In this document: positions 1 to 5,389 of the stretch, one piece after another
Position numbering within the stretch: position 1 is the first letter of the stretch
How the letters are laid out: each line of letters starts with the position of its first letter
From: Pseudomonadota bacterium
Lineage (GTDB): Bacteria; Pseudomonadota; Gammaproteobacteria; Burkholderiales; Burkholderiaceae_C
Length of the DNA: 5,389 bases
Assembly (NCBI GenBank): GCA_021798395.1
Contig: JAJZHS010000192.1
Location: forward strand, 1 to 5,389
Direction of reading: 5' to 3'
Made by a program: the position numbers and the translations under genes
Notes under the pieces: model-generated
The model's database searches: none
What the model was told of the DNA's origin: nothing
Seen by the model: the letters and a program-made list of their open reading frames with translations, nothing else

Positions 1-361
1 TCTCGATGCTGCCGTCGGGGGCGCGCCACGGCGTCAGGCTCCAGCGGATCCAGCAGACGCTGCCGTCGGCCTTGGTCCAGCGGTCGCCGTCGCTGCGCAG
101 CGATTCGCCTTGCAGGCCGCGCCGGTGGGCGTCGCGCCACGACGGCGGAAGGTCAGGGTTGACCGCGTAGTGGCTGTGCCCATGCAGGTCGTCGCGGCCG
201 CGGCCGAAATCGTTCCGCCAGCGCTCGCTGTACGCCAGGTAGCACATGCCGGAGTCGAACATCGCCACGCTGCTCGGCATCCAGCGCACGAATGTCTGCA
301 GCCGCAGCAAGGCGCCGGCGACGTCCTCCAACCCGACCGAAGGCATCGTCGGCTCGCACAT
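1..361 (-). CDS. PAS-domain sensor/signalling protein, N-terminal part (cut by left edge)
   Basis: This reading frame is open from ATG at 361 to the window edge (120 codons) and continues beyond it. After a short leader of about 27 residues the protein matches a PAS fold of the type found in diguanylate cyclases and sensor kinases. Visible parts are MPSSVAMFD (28-36), YLAYSERW (41-48), GHSHYAVNPDLPPSWRDAHRR (around 61-81), GE (85-86), and the PAS core WTKADGSVCWIRW (95-107) followed by PWRAPDGSIE. The family uses this domain to sense small ligands or redox state, or to dimerise; the output domain is outside the window, so its enzymatic role is unknown. An in-frame stop lies at 392-394, so the start must be near 361. 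A second ATG at 346 is possible. GGGAAA-like bases just upstream of 361 are a weak ribosome site. It lies 87 bp downstream of cysNC on the same strand and may be separately transcribed. The PAS assignment is firm; the full product is not known. Confidence 0.85.
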   Translation of the reverse strand, partial: MCEPTMPSVGLEDVAGALLRLQTFVRWMPSSVAMFDSGMCYLAYSERWRNDFGRGRDDLHGHSHYAVNPDLPPSWRDAHRRGLQGESLRSDGDRWTKADGSVCWIRWSLTPWRAPDGSIE

Positions 362-413
362 GGGATTTCCCGAGCGTTGGCGCGACGCGCCTCAAAACGT
401 CAGTTCGGGGTCA

Positions 414-454
414 GTTTAACGACAGTATGTCGCTTTCGCTATATCAAGTTAAAC
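414..454 (-). repeat. AT-rich inverted repeat and small hairpin at the 3' end of cysNC
   Basis: GTTTAAC at 414-420 and its exact reverse complement GTTAAAC at 448-454 form 7-bp arms 27 bases apart. The right arm contains the cysNC TAA stop (449-451). Between them lies a perfect 5-bp stem with a 3-base loop, CGACA-GTA-TGTCG (420-432), which extends to 418-434 in the minus-strand transcript if a G-U pair is allowed. No clear U-tract follows, so it is a poor canonical terminator. It could weakly terminate or protect the cysNC transcript, or be an operator for the downstream PAS gene. A weak promoter-like pair on the minus strand, TTAACT and CATACT spaced 17, also falls in this pocket. The repeats are seen directly; every function is a guess. 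Confidence 0.35.
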
Positions 455-2368
455 AAAGTTTCGATTGGATGCATCGGTGGCGACCGGCGCGGAGACGCGC
501 GCGGACAGTTCGGCGACCACGGCGGCGATGTCGCCCGAGGCGCCGTCGGCGACGAGGTCGGCGCACAGCGGCGCTTCGTACGGGCTGTTGAGTCCGGTCA
601 TGTTCGGGATCTGGCCGGCGCGTGCCTTGCGGTACAGGCCCTTGGCGTCACGCTGCTCGCACACGGCCAGCGGCGTGTCGACGTAGACCTCGATGAAGCG
701 GTCGGCGCCGATGATTTCGCGCGCCATCGCGCGTTCGCGCTCGAACGGCGAAATGAACGCGGTGATCACGACCAGCCCGGCGTCGAGCATCAGCCTGGCG
801 ACTTCGGCGATGCGGCGGATGTTCTCGACGCGGTCGGCGTCGGTGAAGCCGAGGTCGCGGTTCAGCCCCTGGCGGACGTTGTCGCCGTCGAGGATGTAGG
901 TGCGCATTCCGCGCCGGTGCAGTTCGACCTCGAGCGCATTGGCCAGCGTCGACTTGCCCGATCCCGACAGCCCGGTGAACCAGACCACGCGGCTGGCGTG
1001 GCCGTTCAGGCGCTCGCGCGCGTCGCGGGTGATCTCCAGCGCCTGCCGGTGCACGTTGCTGGCCCGGCGCAGGTTGTGGCGGATCATTCCCGCGGCCACC
1101 GTGGCATGGCTGTAGCGATCGACCAGGATGAACGCGCCCAGCGCCGTGCTGCGCGCGTACGCGTCGCACACCAGAGGCCGGCTGCAGGCCACGTTGCAGA
1201 CCGCGATGTCGTTGAGCTGCAGCTGGCGCGCGGGCTCGTGCGCCAGGGTGTTGACGTCGATGCGGTGCTTGATCGCGGTCAGCGACGCGGTGGTCCACTG
1301 GGTGGCCAGCTTGAGCTCGTAGCTGCGCCCGGCCAGTCCGGCGTCGGCGTGCATCCAGACCAGGGTGGCTTCGAACTGGTCGCTCATGTCCAGCGGATCG
1401 TCGGCGGCTGCGATGACGTCCCCGCGCGATGCGTCCAGCGGCCGGTCGAGCCGCAGGGTGACGGCGTCGCCGGCGCCGGCGCGCGGCAGCGCGCCGTCCA
1501 TGGTGACGATCTCGGCCACTTCGGCGGTCTGGCCCGACGCGCACACGCGTACGCGGTCGCCGACCGCTACCTGGCCGCCGGCCACGGTGCCGGACCATCC
1601 GCGCGCGCCGGCTCGCGGGCGGTTGACCCACTGCACCGGGAACACCAGCCGGGAGTCGACGGCGCGGCGCGGGTCGACTCCGTCGAGATAGCCGACCAGC
1701 GTCGGGCCGTGGTACCAGGCGGTATGCGCCGAGCGCCGGGTGACGTTGTCGCCGTGCAGCGCGCTGACCGGGATCGCGCCGATTCCGGCGAACCCCAGCG
1801 GCGCGGCGAAGCCGGCGAAGGCGTCGCGGATCGACTCGAAGCGCGCGGCGTCGAAGTCGACCAGGTCCATTTTATTGACCACCAGCAGCACGTGGCGCAC
1901 ACCGAGCAGCGAGGCGATGAAGGCGTGGCGCCGGGTCTGGGTGCGCAGACCGGAGCGCGCGTCGACCAGCAGCAGCGCGCAGTCGGCGGTCGACGCCGCG
2001 GTCGCCATGTTGCGCGTGTACTGCTCGTGGCCCGGCGTGTCGGCGACGATGAAGCGGCGGCGCGCGCTCGCGAAATAGCGGTACGCCACGTCGATGGTGA
2101 TGCCTTGCTCGCGCTCGGCCGCCAGGCCGTCGACGAGCAGCGCAAAGTCGATCGCGTCGCCCTGGGTGCCGAAGCGCCTGGACGCGCGCTGCAGCGCGTC
2201 GAGCTGGTCGTCGAACACCTGCTTCGACTCCCACAGCAGGCGCCCGATCAGCGTGCTCTTGCCGTCGTCGACGCTGCCGCACGTGATGAAGCGCAACAGG
2301 TCCTGCGCGGCCTGGCTTCGCAGCACCGCGTCGAGCCCGGCCGACTGCTGCTGGGTGTCGTGTGCCAT
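449..2368 (-). CDS. cysNC: Bifunctional sulfate adenylyltransferase subunit 1 (GTPase) / adenylylsulfate kinase, CysN-CysC fusion
   Basis: A 639-residue cytoplasmic protein with two enzyme parts. The N-terminal CysN part (about 25-430) is an EF-Tu-like GTPase that couples GTP hydrolysis to APS synthesis by CysD. It shows GSVDDGKS (31-38), EREQGITID (85-93), DTPGH (110-114), NKMD (165-168) and SALHGDN (202-208), then beta-barrel domains. The C-terminal CysC part (about 458-625) phosphorylates APS to PAPS. It shows GLSGSGKS (466-473), DGDNVR (494-499), ENIRRIAEVA (515-524), AFISPF (537-542, containing the family's conserved Ser540) and KGLYRKARAG (576-585). All expected nucleotide-binding motifs are intact, so both activities are likely functional. 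The length is normal for CysNC/NodQ fusions. The start at 2368 begins MAHDTQQQ, has a good ribosome site, and overlaps the cysD stop by one base; the frame is open further upstream but that part lies inside cysD. The ending is TAA at 449-451. Rhizobial NodQ is the sulfated-Nod-factor relative; nothing here favours it over CysNC. Confidence 0.96.
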   Translation of the reverse strand: MAHDTQQQSAGLDAVLRSQAAQDLLRFITCGSVDDGKSTLIGRLLWESKQVFDDQLDALQRASRRFGTQGDAIDFALLVDGLAAEREQGITIDVAYRYFASARRRFIVADTPGHEQYTRNMATAASTADCALLLVDARSGLRTQTRRHAFIASLLGVRHVLLVVNKMDLVDFDAARFESIRDAFAGFAAPLGFAGIGAIPVSALHGDNVTRRSAHTAWYHGPTLVGYLDGVDPRRAVDSRLVFPVQWVNRPRAGARGWSGTVAGGQVAVGDRVRVCASGQTAEVAEIVTMDGALPRAGAGDAVTLRLDRPLDASRGDVIAAADDPLDMSDQFEATLVWMHADAGLAGRSYELKLATQWTTASLTAIKHRIDVNTLAHEPARQLQLNDIAVCNVACSRPLVCDAYARSTALGAFILVDRYSHATVAAGMIRHNLRRASNVHRQALEITRDARERLNGHASRVVWFTGLSGSGKSTLANALEVELHRRGMRTYILDGDNVRQGLNRDLGFTDADRVENIRRIAEVARLMLDAGLVVITAFISPFERERAMAREIIGADRFIEVYVDTPLAVCEQRDAKGLYRKARAGQIPNMTGLNSPYEAPLCADLVADGASGDIAAVVAELSARVSAPVATDASNRNFV

Positions 2369-3843
2369 CAGAAATAGCCCTCGCGCTTCTTCATTTCCAT
2401 GCTGGCGCCCGAATCGGCGTCGATCAGCCTGCCCTGGCGCTCGGAGCTGCGCGTGTGCAGCAGCTCGAGCACGATGTCGGCGACCGAGGCGGCGTCCGAT
2501 TCGACCGCCGCGCTCAGCGGGTAGCAGCCCAGGGTGCGGAAGCGCACCCGGCGCAGCTCGATCGTTTCGCCGGGCAGCAGCTCGAAGCGGTCGTCGTCGA
2601 CCATCAGCAGCATGTCGCCGCGCCGCACCACCGGGCGCTCGGCGGCGAAGTACAGCGGAACCACCGGGATGCCTTCCTGGGCGATGTACAGCCAGATGTC
2701 GAGCTCGGTCCAGTTCGACAGCGGGAACACCCGGATGCTTTCTCCGGGCGCCTTGCGCGTGTTGTACAGGTTCCAAGGCTCGGGGCGCTGGTTCTTCGGA
2801 TCCCAGACGTGGTGCGCGTTGCGGAACGAGAAGATGCGCTCCTTGGCGCGGCTGGCTTCCTCGTCGCGGCGGGCGCCGCCGAACACGACGTCAAATCCGC
2901 CCTGGTCGAGCGCCTGCTTCAGGCCTTCGGTCTTGGTGATCCGGGTGTGCAGCGCCGAGCCGTGGCGCAGCGGGCTGATGTCGCGCGCGATCGCTTCCGG
3001 GTTGACGTGGATCCGAAGCTCGATGCCGCAGCGCTGCGCCATCGCGTCGCGGAACTGGTACATCTCCTGGAACTTCCAGCGGGTGTCGATGTGCAGCAGC
3101 GGCAAAGGAGGCAGCGCCGGGAAGAACGCCTTGCGCGCCAGGTGCAGCAGCACCGAGCTGTCCTTGCCGATCGAATACAGCATCACCGGGCGCTCGGCCT
3201 CGGCCACGGCCTCGCGCAGGATTTCGATGCTCTCGGCTTCCAGCCGCCGCAAGTGGGCGCTGCGCGGCAGATCGGACCGCGGTGCCGCTTCCGGCAGGGT
3301 CAGCGCCGGGGCGTAGGACTGCGGCCGCAGGCCGAGTTGCGCGCTGCCCCGAACCGCGCGCAGCAGTCCGACCAGCGCGCCGTGCGGGAACACGACGATG
3401 GGCCTGTCCAGCGCGCGCTGCAGCCGCTGCAGCGCGGCCAGCGCCGCGTCCGCCGGAGCGCGCGCGGCGTCGAGCGCGACCCAGTGGCGCGCACCCCGCG
3501 CGTCGTTGGCGTGCAGCCGCGGGTGCGCATCCGGGCCGTCGTGCAGCTGCGCGAACAGCACCAGCTGGCGGCTGGCGCGCGCCTTGGCCACCGCGTCGCG
3601 CAGCACCAGCATGCGCGGCGTGCGGCCGCGCTCGTCGCGCAGCGCGTCGACGTCCAGCACGGCGGGCAGCAGGCCGCAGGCGCGCAGCCTGCGCTCGGCG
3701 GTGCGCATGCTGTCGGCCTGGCCGCGCGCCTGCAGTTCGGCGCAGGCCTGCGCGGTGTCCCAGACGCGGTCGGGGTCGGGCGCGAACGCGAACGGCCCCG
3801 GCGATTCTGGCGGAACATGCGGCATGACGTGTTTATCGTTCAT
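2368..3843 (-). CDS. cysD: Sulfate adenylyltransferase subunit 2 (CysD) with an unrecognised N-terminal extension
   Basis: A 491-residue protein. Residues from about 197 to 491 are a complete CysD, the subunit that adenylates sulfate with ATP to form APS in complex with CysN. Visible motifs are HLRRLEAESIEILRE (197-211), the PP-loop SIGKDSS (224-230), HIDTRWKF (251-258), KTEGLKQAL (304-312), FGGARRDEE (321-329), SRAKERIFSFR (331-341), RVFPLSNWTE (371-380) and the family's usual C-terminal end MKKREGYF. This part alone has the family's usual length of about 300. Residues 1 to about 190 are extra and match nothing I know. ATG at 3843 is chosen as the start. TTG at 3852 and ATG at 3825 are alternatives; none has a clear Shine-Dalgarno. 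A TTG at 3252 would give a standard-length 294-residue CysD, but it lacks a ribosome site and the upstream codons look coding. It is the first gene of the cysD-cysNC operon. One family position is unusual: Arg255 in the DTxWKF motif, where Gly or Thr is usual. The CysD identity is certain; the start is less so. Confidence 0.93.
   Translation of the reverse strand: MNDKHVMPHVPPESPGPFAFAPDPDRVWDTAQACAELQARGQADSMRTAERRLRACGLLPAVLDVDALRDERGRTPRMLVLRDAVAKARASRQLVLFAQLHDGPDAHPRLHANDARGARHWVALDAARAPADAALAALQRLQRALDRPIVVFPHGALVGLLRAVRGSAQLGLRPQSYAPALTLPEAAPRSDLPRSAHLRRLEAESIEILREAVAEAERPVMLYSIGKDSSVLLHLARKAFFPALPPLPLLHIDTRWKFQEMYQFRDAMAQRCGIELRIHVNPEAIARDISPLRHGSALHTRITKTEGLKQALDQGGFDVVFGGARRDEEASRAKERIFSFRNAHHVWDPKNQRPEPWNLYNTRKAPGESIRVFPLSNWTELDIWLYIAQEGIPVVPLYFAAERPVVRRGDMLLMVDDDRFELLPGETIELRRVRFRTLGCYPLSAAVESDAASVADIVLELLHTRSSERQGRLIDADSGASMEMKKREGYF
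2378..2382 (-). promoter_or_regulatory. Ribosome binding site of cysNC inside the cysD 3' end
   Basis: On the minus strand GAGGG lies nine bases before the ATG at 2368. It sits within the last codons of cysD and fixes the cysNC start at the TGATG junction, where stop and start share the A. This arrangement is typical of translational coupling, which would keep the two ATP sulfurylase subunits in step. Confidence 0.7.
3274..3843 (-). other. N-terminal extension of CysD, about 190 residues, unknown domain
   Basis: This is the part of the cysD reading frame before the CysD domain. It has no stop codon, and its codons show the same strong third-position G/C preference as the CysD part, which argues that it is translated. 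It is rich in Ala, Arg and Leu and appears to alternate helices and strands: helices around 28-56 and 127-146, and hydrophobic strand-like segments at RMLVLRD (77-83), RQLVLFAQL (92-100), WVALD (121-125) and RPIVVFPHGALVGLL (147-161). A Pro-rich stretch at 9-25 precedes it. There is no P-loop, no signal peptide and no membrane segment. A linker with Pro and charged residues (about 183-196) joins it to CysD. It could be a regulatory or interaction domain; no function is assigned. Confidence 0.65.
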
Positions 3844-4031
3844 TTTTCGCAATCTAGCACTGCCGACTGCATTTGTTTAATCCAAGAAACGCAAAACTCG
3901 CCAAAAAGCCGCCGCGACGGCGACACCCTCGGGCCGCGGGGCGCGCAAAGCGCTTTCGAAACCGAAGGTCTGAACCGGTTACGCTAGAATCAAGAACGTT
4001 AGATCCATCGCGCCCACGTCCACGACGCACC
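3844..4031. promoter_or_regulatory. Divergent intergenic region between cysD and the HDOD gene
   Basis: This 188-bp gap separates two divergent starts and must hold both promoters unless they lie within coding sequence. The side next to cysD (3844-3905) is clearly AT-richer than its surroundings, including a TTTGTTTAA run, as expected for a promoter. I cannot pick a convincing -35/-10 pair there. The centre (3905-3945) is very GC-rich. The side next to the HDOD gene holds three palindromes: AAAGCGCTTT (3947-3956), TTCGAA (3955-3960) and AACCGGTT (3973-3980). These could be protein-binding sites. No riboswitch or CysB-type site could be recognised by eye. Confidence 0.5.
3985..3990 (+). promoter_or_regulatory. 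Possible -10 element for the HDOD gene
   Basis: TAGAAT matches the sigma-70 -10 consensus TATAAT at five of six positions and lies 41 bp before the ATG. No good -35 box is seen 16 to 18 bases upstream (around 3962-3968). The AACCGGTT palindrome (3973-3980) lies just upstream of it, where an activator or repressor could act. Tentative. Confidence 0.3.
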
Positions 4032-4964
4032 ATGCCCAGCGCCTCGCAGCCGGATCCCGACGGTCTCGCGCAACGGCTGCACGCCGACGTGAGCCGTTTG
4101 CCGATGCTGCCCGCCGTGCTGCTGCGGCTGGCTCGGCTCGACCCCGAAAGCGCGGGCTATTTCGACGAGGTGCTGGGGCTGATCAACGCCGATCCGGGGT
4201 TCGCGGTGCGCTTGCTGAACCTGGCCAATTCGACGGGGGGCGGCGCGCTGCGCCCGGCCACTTCGGTCAGCATGGCGCTGATCCGCGTCGGCGCGCGCGG
4301 CGCGGTCGAACTCATGCTGGCCGAATCGGCGTCGCGGATCTTTCCGCCGGTGGCGCGCTGGCAGCGCCACCTGTGGACGCACGCGGTGCTGGCCGCGGGC
4401 TACATGCGACGCCTGGCGCCGATGGTCATCGACGGCCGCATCGACCCCAACGAGGCCTACCTGTGCGGGCTGTTGCACGACATCGGGCGCTTCGTCATGT
4501 TCGCCGAGATGCCCGACGCGTTCGAAGCGGTCGAATTGGCCGAGTGGGACAGCCCGCAGACCCTGGTCGACGCCGAGCGCGCGCTGTTCGGCTGCACCCA
4601 TGCCGAACTCGGCTACCTGGCGCTGCAGCAATGGGGGCTGCCGCAAACGCTGGCCGAACTGGCGCGCGACCACCACGCGCCGGAGGCGCCGGGCGACGGC
4701 GCGCAGGTGCGGCTGCTGCGCGACGTCGACTGGATCGCGCTGCGCGTGGCGCGCGACGGCGCGGACTGGCTGCAGCAGTCGGCGGAGACGTTCGAGGCCG
4801 AATCGGCGCCGCGCATGCACGTCGCGTACCGCGGCGACGTCGCGCATCGGCTGGCCACCCTGCGCACGGCCAGCGCCGAGGCCCAGGCGCTGATGCGCGT
4901 GTTCGGAATGGCCGGGGGACTGAAGCCGGCGCCGCTTCAGCCGGCGCGCGGCACGCGGCCGTAG
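4032..4964 (+). CDS. HDOD-domain signalling protein
   Basis: A 310-residue soluble protein made almost wholly of an HDOD domain, a relative of the HD phosphohydrolases found in bacterial signalling and regulatory proteins. Visible family blocks are LPMLPAVLLRLARL (23-36), INADPGFAVRLLNLANS (51-67), the Ser/Ala-rich SVSMALIRVGARGAVELML (78-96), LWTHAVLAAGYM (114-125), EAYLCGLLHDIGRFVMF (141-157), THAELGYLALQQWGLP (189-204) and ARDHHAPE (211-218). There is no receiver, GGDEF or EAL domain, so it is a stand-alone HDOD protein. Possible metal-binding residues are kept (His117, His149-Asp150, His190, His214/215, Asp231 or Asp233). Many HDOD proteins have no known catalysis, so activity is uncertain. 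The start at 4032 is chosen because the family match begins shortly after it. The frame is open upstream to 3873, but that part reads as low-complexity Arg/Pro sequence with no family match. No clear Shine-Dalgarno is seen. The tail is Pro-rich and overlaps the opposite gene by 28 bp. Confidence 0.9.
   Translation: MPSASQPDPDGLAQRLHADVSRLPMLPAVLLRLARLDPESAGYFDEVLGLINADPGFAVRLLNLANSTGGGALRPATSVSMALIRVGARGAVELMLAESASRIFPPVARWQRHLWTHAVLAAGYMRRLAPMVIDGRIDPNEAYLCGLLHDIGRFVMFAEMPDAFEAVELAEWDSPQTLVDAERALFGCTHAELGYLALQQWGLPQTLAELARDHHAPEAPGDGAQVRLLRDVDWIALRVARDGADWLQQSAETFEAESAPRMHVAYRGDVAHRLATLRTASAEAQALMRVFGMAGGLKPAPLQPARGTRP
4920..4940. repeat. Inverted repeat in the convergent overlap of the HDOD gene and manC
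   Basis: CTGAAGC (4920-4926) and GCTTCAG (4934-4940) are perfect 7-bp arms around a 7-base GC loop. The right arm contains the manC TGA stop (4937-4939). The nine bases AGCCGGCGC also occur twice directly, at 4924-4932 and 4939-4947. The stem could slow polymerase coming from either side, but no T-run follows on either strand, so a standard intrinsic terminator is not supported. Confidence 0.4.
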
Positions 4965-5389
4965 ACGTCGTCGAAGCGCACGATGTCGTCCTCGCCCAGG
5001 TAGTCGCCGCTTTGCACCTCGATCATCACCAGGTCGGTGATTCCGGGGTTGAGCAGACGGTGCGGGGTGCACGCCGGGATGTAGGTCGATTCGTTGGTGC
5101 GCACGAAGCGCTCGTCGTCGCCGTTGACGATTTTCGCGGTGCCCGAAACCACGACCCAGTGCTCGCTGCGGTGGTGGTGCATCTGCAGCGACAGGCTGGC
5201 TCCGGGCTTGACGACGATGCGCTTGATCTTGAACTTGTCGCCTTCCTCGAGCACCGAGTAGGTTCCCCACGGGCGGTGCACGGTGCGGTGCAGCCGGTAC
5301 GCCGGATGCGCGCGCGCCTTGAGTTCGGCGTAGAGCTTCTTGACGTCCTGCACGCGGTCGCGCGCGACCACCAGCAGCGCGTCGTCGGT
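4937..5389 (-). CDS. manC: Mannose-1-phosphate guanylyltransferase / mannose-6-phosphate isomerase, C-terminal part (cut by right edge)
   Basis: This frame enters from the right edge and gives the last 150 residues of an AlgA/XanB/ManC-type bifunctional enzyme. It starts within TDDALLVVARDRVQDVK, the conserved end of the nucleotidyltransferase half. It then carries the complete cupin isomerase domain: HRPWGTYSVLEEGDKFKIK, VKPGASLSLQMHHHRSEHW with the cupin metal-ligand His and Glu cluster, VSGTA, ESTYIPACTPHRLLNPG, and the family ending GDYLGEDDIVRFDDVYGR. The enzyme turns fructose-6-phosphate into mannose-6-phosphate and mannose-1-phosphate plus GTP into GDP-mannose, the precursor for exopolysaccharide, LPS or capsule sugars. 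The catalytic N-terminal half is outside the window, so two-domain architecture is inferred from the join. The symbol could equally be algA or xanB. It converges on the HDOD gene with a 28-bp overlap. It appears intact to its TGA stop. Confidence 0.93.
   Translation of the reverse strand, partial: TDDALLVVARDRVQDVKKLYAELKARAHPAYRLHRTVHRPWGTYSVLEEGDKFKIKRIVVKPGASLSLQMHHHRSEHWVVVSGTAKIVNGDDERFVRTNESTYIPACTPHRLLNPGITDLVMIEVQSGDYLGEDDIVRFDDVYGRVPRAG

Noticed and set aside
110..2377. A 755-codon open frame on the plus strand, antisense to cysNC and the PAS gene
   Set aside because: Its product is Arg/Val/Gln/His-rich with no recognisable motif. It mirrors cysNC, whose domains are certain. Long antisense frames are expected in sequence this GC-rich.
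2369..2776. Extension of the cysNC frame upstream of 2368
   Set aside because: It lies wholly inside the conserved C-terminal half of CysD in another frame, and the TGATG junction with a GAGGG ribosome site defines the start.
3250..3252. TTG as an internal start giving a standard 294-residue CysD
   Set aside because: There is no Shine-Dalgarno before it, and the upstream in-frame codons have the same third-position bias as the gene. It is kept only as an alternative.
2362..3987. A 541-codon open frame on the plus strand, antisense to cysD
   Set aside because: It is the shadow of cysD in a high-GC region, with no family resemblance and no plausible start context.
3873..4031. A 53-residue upstream extension of the HDOD frame
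   Set aside because: It reads as Arg/Pro-rich sequence with no family match, would span the probable promoter and palindromes, and has no ribosome site. The start at 4032 fits the domain better.
4920..4940. Intrinsic bidirectional terminator
   Set aside because: The stem is present but no T-run follows on either strand, so it is listed as a repeat only.
3999..5270. A 423-codon open frame on the minus strand, opposite the HDOD gene
   Set aside because: The HDOD protein and the manC cupin domain explain both parts of this stretch. The antisense product is Arg/Gln/His-rich low-complexity sequence.

Overview
The window is a dense, very GC-rich bacterial stretch with codons ending almost always in G or C. 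It holds five protein genes, two of them cut by the window edges. I see no RNA genes, mobile elements or CRISPR arrays. The gene types are a fused CysN-CysC, an HDOD protein, an AlgA/XanB-type GDP-mannose enzyme and a PAS sensor. Together with the base composition they suggest a high-GC gamma- or betaproteobacterium (Xanthomonadales or Burkholderiales type). This placement is an inference; no marker gene is present.

Layout from left to right: (1) positions 1-361, minus strand, the N-terminal part of a PAS-domain protein that runs off the left edge. (2) 362-448, a short AT-richer spacer with a small hairpin and an inverted repeat. (3) 449-2368, minus, cysNC, a bifunctional sulfate adenylyltransferase GTPase subunit and APS kinase. 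(4) 2368-3843, minus, cysD, the catalytic ATP sulfurylase subunit; its stop overlaps the cysNC start by one base (TGATG). (5) 3844-4031, a divergent intergenic region with several short palindromes. (6) 4032-4964, plus, an HDOD-domain protein. (7) 4937-5389, minus, the C-terminal cupin half of a mannose-1-phosphate guanylyltransferase / mannose-6-phosphate isomerase that enters from the right edge. Its 3' end overlaps the HDOD gene tail to tail by 28 bp.

The core is the two-gene cysD-cysNC operon. CysD plus the CysN domain make APS from sulfate and ATP, driven by GTP hydrolysis. The CysC domain phosphorylates APS to PAPS. PAPS can be reduced for cysteine synthesis or donated to sulfotransferases. 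No reductive genes (cysH, cysI, cysJ) and no sulfotransferase lie in the window, so the end use cannot be decided here. The neighbouring GDP-mannose enzyme belongs to polysaccharide precursor synthesis.

The most unusual point is CysD itself. It carries an in-frame N-terminal extension of about 190 residues that I do not recognise. Its codon use looks fully coding, and it makes the protein 491 residues instead of the usual approximately 300.
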